From: Bacteroidia bacterium
GTDB taxonomy: Bacteria; Bacteroidota; Bacteroidia; Bacteroidales; Azobacteroidaceae
Assembly (NCBI GenBank): GCA_025996815.1
Contig: BNTT01000135.1
Coordinates: 1-8,802, forward strand
Length of the DNA stretch: 8,802 nt
Direction: 5' to 3'
Notes under the pieces: model-generated
What the model saw: the letters and a program-made list of their open reading frames with translations, nothing else
Database searches by the model: none
Told to the model about the DNA's origin: nothing
Program-made: the position numbers and the translations under genes
Shown here: piece by piece, positions 7,003 to 8,802 of the stretch
How the letters are laid out: every line of letters begins with the position of its first letter
Position numbering within the stretch: the first letter of the stretch is position 1

Positions 7003-8091
7003 ATGACAACATTACATCAGACATTCAGCAAATTGCGCGACCCACGTATCAATCGCCACAAGAAGCATTTGTTACTCGACATCCTCGTTTTAAGCATTTT
7101 GGCAGTGCTTAGCGGGGCGGAATCCTACGATTCTATCGAACTCTATGGGAATACGAACATAGAGTTTCTGAAAAAAATATTGAAGTTACCTCATGGCATA
7201 CCTTCGCACGACACAATCAATAGGGTGTTTTCGCTGTTGAACCCCAAAAAGTTTGAAAAACTTTTTATAGAATGGTCAGAGACACAAAAAACAGCCGGTG
7301 TGTTTGATAAAGTCATCGCCATAGACGGTAAAACCGTTCGCGGTTCCAAAGACAGTTTTCACTCCACCTCACCCATTCATTTGGTACACGCATGGAGCGT
7401 AGAAAATAACATCTGTTTGGGGCAGCTAAAAACAGCGACTAAAAGCAATGAAATAACGGCGATACCTGAATTGCTTGATTTGCTGGATGTGAAAGGCAGT
7501 ATTATTACCATTGATGCCATGGGTACGCAACGTGCTATTGCAGAGAAGATTATAGACTGTGGTGCGGATTATATTTTGTCGGTAAAAGATAACCAGAAAT
7601 ACTTGCGCGAACAAGTTGAGGCGGTCTGTAGCCGATGCAAACCTGTGTCGGATTCTACAGAGGTAACCAAGGGTCATGGAAGAATAGAAACCCGTCGCTG
7701 TGAGGTGTTTGCCAAAAACTATATGATAGACGATGAAAAGCCGTGGAAAGCCTTGCAAACCATCATCAAAATTACATCCACAAGAGAAATTGCAGCTAAA
7801 GTAACTACCGAAGTACGCCTCTATATCAGCAGTTTAGATACGCTTCAACCCTTTAATCAATATATCAGGGAGCACTGGGGGGTTGAAAATTCTTTACACT
7901 GGACCTTAGACATGGTCTTTAGAGAAGATGAACAACGCAAGCGCACTAAGCACGCCGCTGAAAATTTTGCGCTTATCAGAAAAATTGCGCTCAATCTCTT
8001 GAAAAAGGACAAAGGAAAAGAAAGTCTCGTCTCTAAACGTCTAAAAGCCGGGTGGAACAAAGAATACCTCTTAAATTTGATGCAATTTTAA
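7003..8091 (+). CDS. ISAs1-family DDE transposase
   Basis: A 362-residue transposase that catalyses movement of the surrounding element. The N-terminal DDE-associated region has the family's pattern: DPRINRHKKHLLLDILVL, then LSGAESYDSIELYG and GIPSHDTINRVFSLL. The catalytic acidic residues are visible in their usual contexts: D108 in IAIDGKTVRGS, D171 in ITIDAMGTQ, and E295 in REHWGVENSLHWTLD. The ATG at 7003 is chosen because an in-frame TTG at 6979 falls inside the -7 box. The frame is intact from start to the TAA, which lies within the right inverted repeat. It is read divergently from ahcY and convergently with the right-edge gene. Confidence 0.95.
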   Translation: MTTLHQTFSKLRDPRINRHKKHLLLDILVLSILAVLSGAESYDSIELYGNTNIEFLKKILKLPHGIPSHDTINRVFSLLNPKKFEKLFIEWSETQKTAGVFDKVIAIDGKTVRGSKDSFHSTSPIHLVHAWSVENNICLGQLKTATKSNEITAIPELLDLLDVKGSIITIDAMGTQRAIAEKIIDCGADYILSVKDNQKYLREQVEAVCSRCKPVSDSTEVTKGHGRIETRRCEVFAKNYMIDDEKPWKALQTIIKITSTREIAAKVTTEVRLYISSLDTLQPFNQYIREHWGVENSLHWTLDMVFREDEQRKRTKHAAENFALIRKIALNLLKKDKGKESLVSKRLKAGWNKEYLLNLMQF

Positions 8092-8105
8092 TGCGTTGAC
8101 CCTGG
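8086..8105 (-). repeat. Right terminal inverted repeat of the ISAs1 element
   Basis: This is the exact inverted copy of 6866-6885 and includes the transposase stop codon TAA at 8089-8091. It is followed outside the element by CCCTGG, which repeats its own last bases. Confidence 0.92.
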
Positions 8106-8113
8106 CCCTGGTG

Positions 8114-8802
8114 CTACATTTTTTCTATCCTGCATCCAATTTCTTTGCCGGCAAAAACAACTGCAAGGAGCAACACCTTGTGCCCATCATCAAACCGTTC
8201 GGCATAGTGTTTTTCCTTGATTTGCGCGATGGCTTTGTCCAACAAATCGCTTATGTTTTCTTCCTGAACTTGAAACTTTACCTCCGCAATCACCGTGTGC
8301 TCCTTGACTTTCCACACGGCATCGATTCTCCCCTTGTTGGTTGCAACTTCGCCCGCCACATCAAAGCCGAGCAACTTGAGCCACAACAGCAACAGAGAGT
8401 GATAGTATGCCTCTTTGCCAATATGCAACTGATAGGGGATATGTGCCAACATTTCGCGCAAACTCTTTTCCAAGCCGTCGGCATCATACGCCAAAAGTTG
8501 CTCTTGCATCCGCTGTATCAGTATCCCCCCCACCGGATGGTGGCTGTAGGTGCTTAACAGGCATTCCAGCAGCGACTCTCTCACCTCCAAGTTGGGCATA
8601 TCAAGCGTGTATCGCGGGCGCAAATTTACTGTCTCTTTCTTTTTAATAGTTAAGTAGCCTGTTTGAAAAAGTAGAGGTATCTCGCTGATTTCTTGCGGAT
8701 TGAAGCTATTAAATTCGCTTGCCTCTACAATAATTGGCTCCAATATCGGCTTAAGTTGGTCGCGCTGCATGAGCAACTTTATCAAAAAAGTAGGAGTACC
8801 CG
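8114..8802 (-). CDS. C-terminal part of a second AAA-ATPase-like/PD-(D/E)XK protein (5' end beyond the right edge)
   Basis: The minus-strand frame is open to the right edge, and 228 residues before the TAG are visible. The in-frame TTG at 8785 and ATG at 8770 are internal: the codons before them read GTPTFLIKLL, matching the TGTPTFL segment typical of the middle of these proteins just after the ATPase domain. Near the C-terminus is the nuclease motif: GRIDAVW with D encoded at 8321-8323, then VIAEVKF with E at 8282-8284 and K at 8276-8278, followed by a helix with AIAQIKEKHYAERF and a closing strand VLLLAVVFAGKEIGCRIEK. The P-loop and Walker B lie outside the window. It belongs to a different subfamily from the gene at 382, which lacks the GTPTFL segment. 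Its stop codon is only 8 bp from the IS end, so its native 3' flank is gone, and a loss of a few terminal residues cannot be excluded. The biological role is unknown; nuclease activity is inferred. Confidence 0.88.
   Translation of the reverse strand, partial: GTPTFLIKLLMQRDQLKPILEPIIVEASEFNSFNPQEISEIPLLFQTGYLTIKKKETVNLRPRYTLDMPNLEVRESLLECLLSTYSHHPVGGILIQRMQEQLLAYDADGLEKSLREMLAHIPYQLHIGKEAYYHSLLLLWLKLLGFDVAGEVATNKGRIDAVWKVKEHTVIAEVKFQVQEENISDLLDKAIAQIKEKHYAERFDDGHKVLLLAVVFAGKEIGCRIEKM

Larger units (their letters stand above)
6866..8105 (+). mobile_element. Complete ISAs1-family insertion sequence, 1240 bp
   Basis: Perfect 20-bp inverted repeats bound a single intact transposase gene, and the size fits the ISAs1 family. 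The right repeat overlaps the transposase stop codon, leaving almost no non-coding DNA at that end; the left end has a leader of about 117 bp before the gene. No direct repeat of 8-10 bp, expected for a fresh insertion of this family, is seen in the flanks: left flank GGATAAAAT, right flank CCCTGGTGC. The right end repeats CCCTGG immediately outside the element. The element looks potentially active, but the junctions suggest later rearrangement. Confidence 0.88.

Noticed and set aside
6856..8115. Target-site duplication around the IS
   Set aside because: The flanks were compared with the element ending at either the first or second base of the repeat; no direct repeat of useful length was found.
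8096..8557. 153-codon plus-strand open frame starting inside the IS right end
   Set aside because: Antisense to the nuclease domain of the right-edge gene, starts within the inverted repeat, and shows no recognisable motif.
1..8802. CRISPR arrays, tRNA or rRNA genes
   Set aside because: No regularly spaced direct repeats, cloverleaf-type sequence or rRNA motifs were seen; the non-coding gaps are all short.

Overview
The window looks like a chromosomal segment of a member of the Bacteroidota, probably Bacteroidales-like. The reasons are: several genes are preceded by the Bacteroidota -7 promoter element TAnnTTTG (TACCTTTG before the genes at 382, 6791 on the minus strand, and 7003); no start codon has a clear Shine-Dalgarno sequence, the leaders being A-rich; SecD and SecF are fused in one polypeptide; and two members of the AAA-ATPase-like/PD-(D/E)XK family, which is heavily amplified in this phylum, lie within 9 kb. 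No species can be named from the sequence.

Layout. Positions 1-330 look like an eroded edge: a short minus-strand reading frame leaves the window at base 1 (possibly the start of a transposase), and a start-less plus-strand frame ending at 330 resembles the C-terminal part of a thioredoxin-like protein. Positions 382-2100 (+) encode a complete 572-residue AAA-ATPase-like protein with a C-terminal PD-(D/E)XK nuclease motif, behind a -7 box with a small palindrome overlapping it. The convergent gap 2101-2309 holds a promoter-like sequence followed at once by a hairpin and T-run (candidate small RNA, or just a terminator), and a second, strong stem-loop that suits termination of the minus-strand operon. 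Positions 6791-2310 on the minus strand are the housekeeping block: adenosylhomocysteinase (ahcY), then fused secDF 36 bp downstream, most simply one transcription unit from a near-consensus promoter at 6819-6851. Positions 6866-8105 are a structurally complete 1240-bp ISAs1-family insertion sequence with perfect 20-bp terminal inverted repeats and an intact DDE transposase, but no recognisable target-site duplication. From 8114 to the right edge, on the minus strand, is the C-terminal part of a second AAA-ATPase-like/PD-(D/E)XK protein of a different subfamily.

How the parts relate. ahcY (recycling of S-adenosylhomocysteine in the methyl cycle) and secDF (proton-motive-force-driven assistance of Sec export) are core functions with no obvious biochemical link; they appear to share a promoter. 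Everything around them is accessory: two nuclease-ATPase paralogues of unknown biological role, an IS, and gene debris. The IS ends 15 bp upstream of the ahcY -33 box and 8 bp from the stop codon of the right-hand paralogue, which with the missing target duplication suggests that this junction came from rearrangement rather than one simple insertion. I do not see a convincing new multi-gene system. The best candidates for something undescribed are the possible orphan small RNA at about 2180-2244 and the role of the AAA/PD-(D/E)XK proteins.
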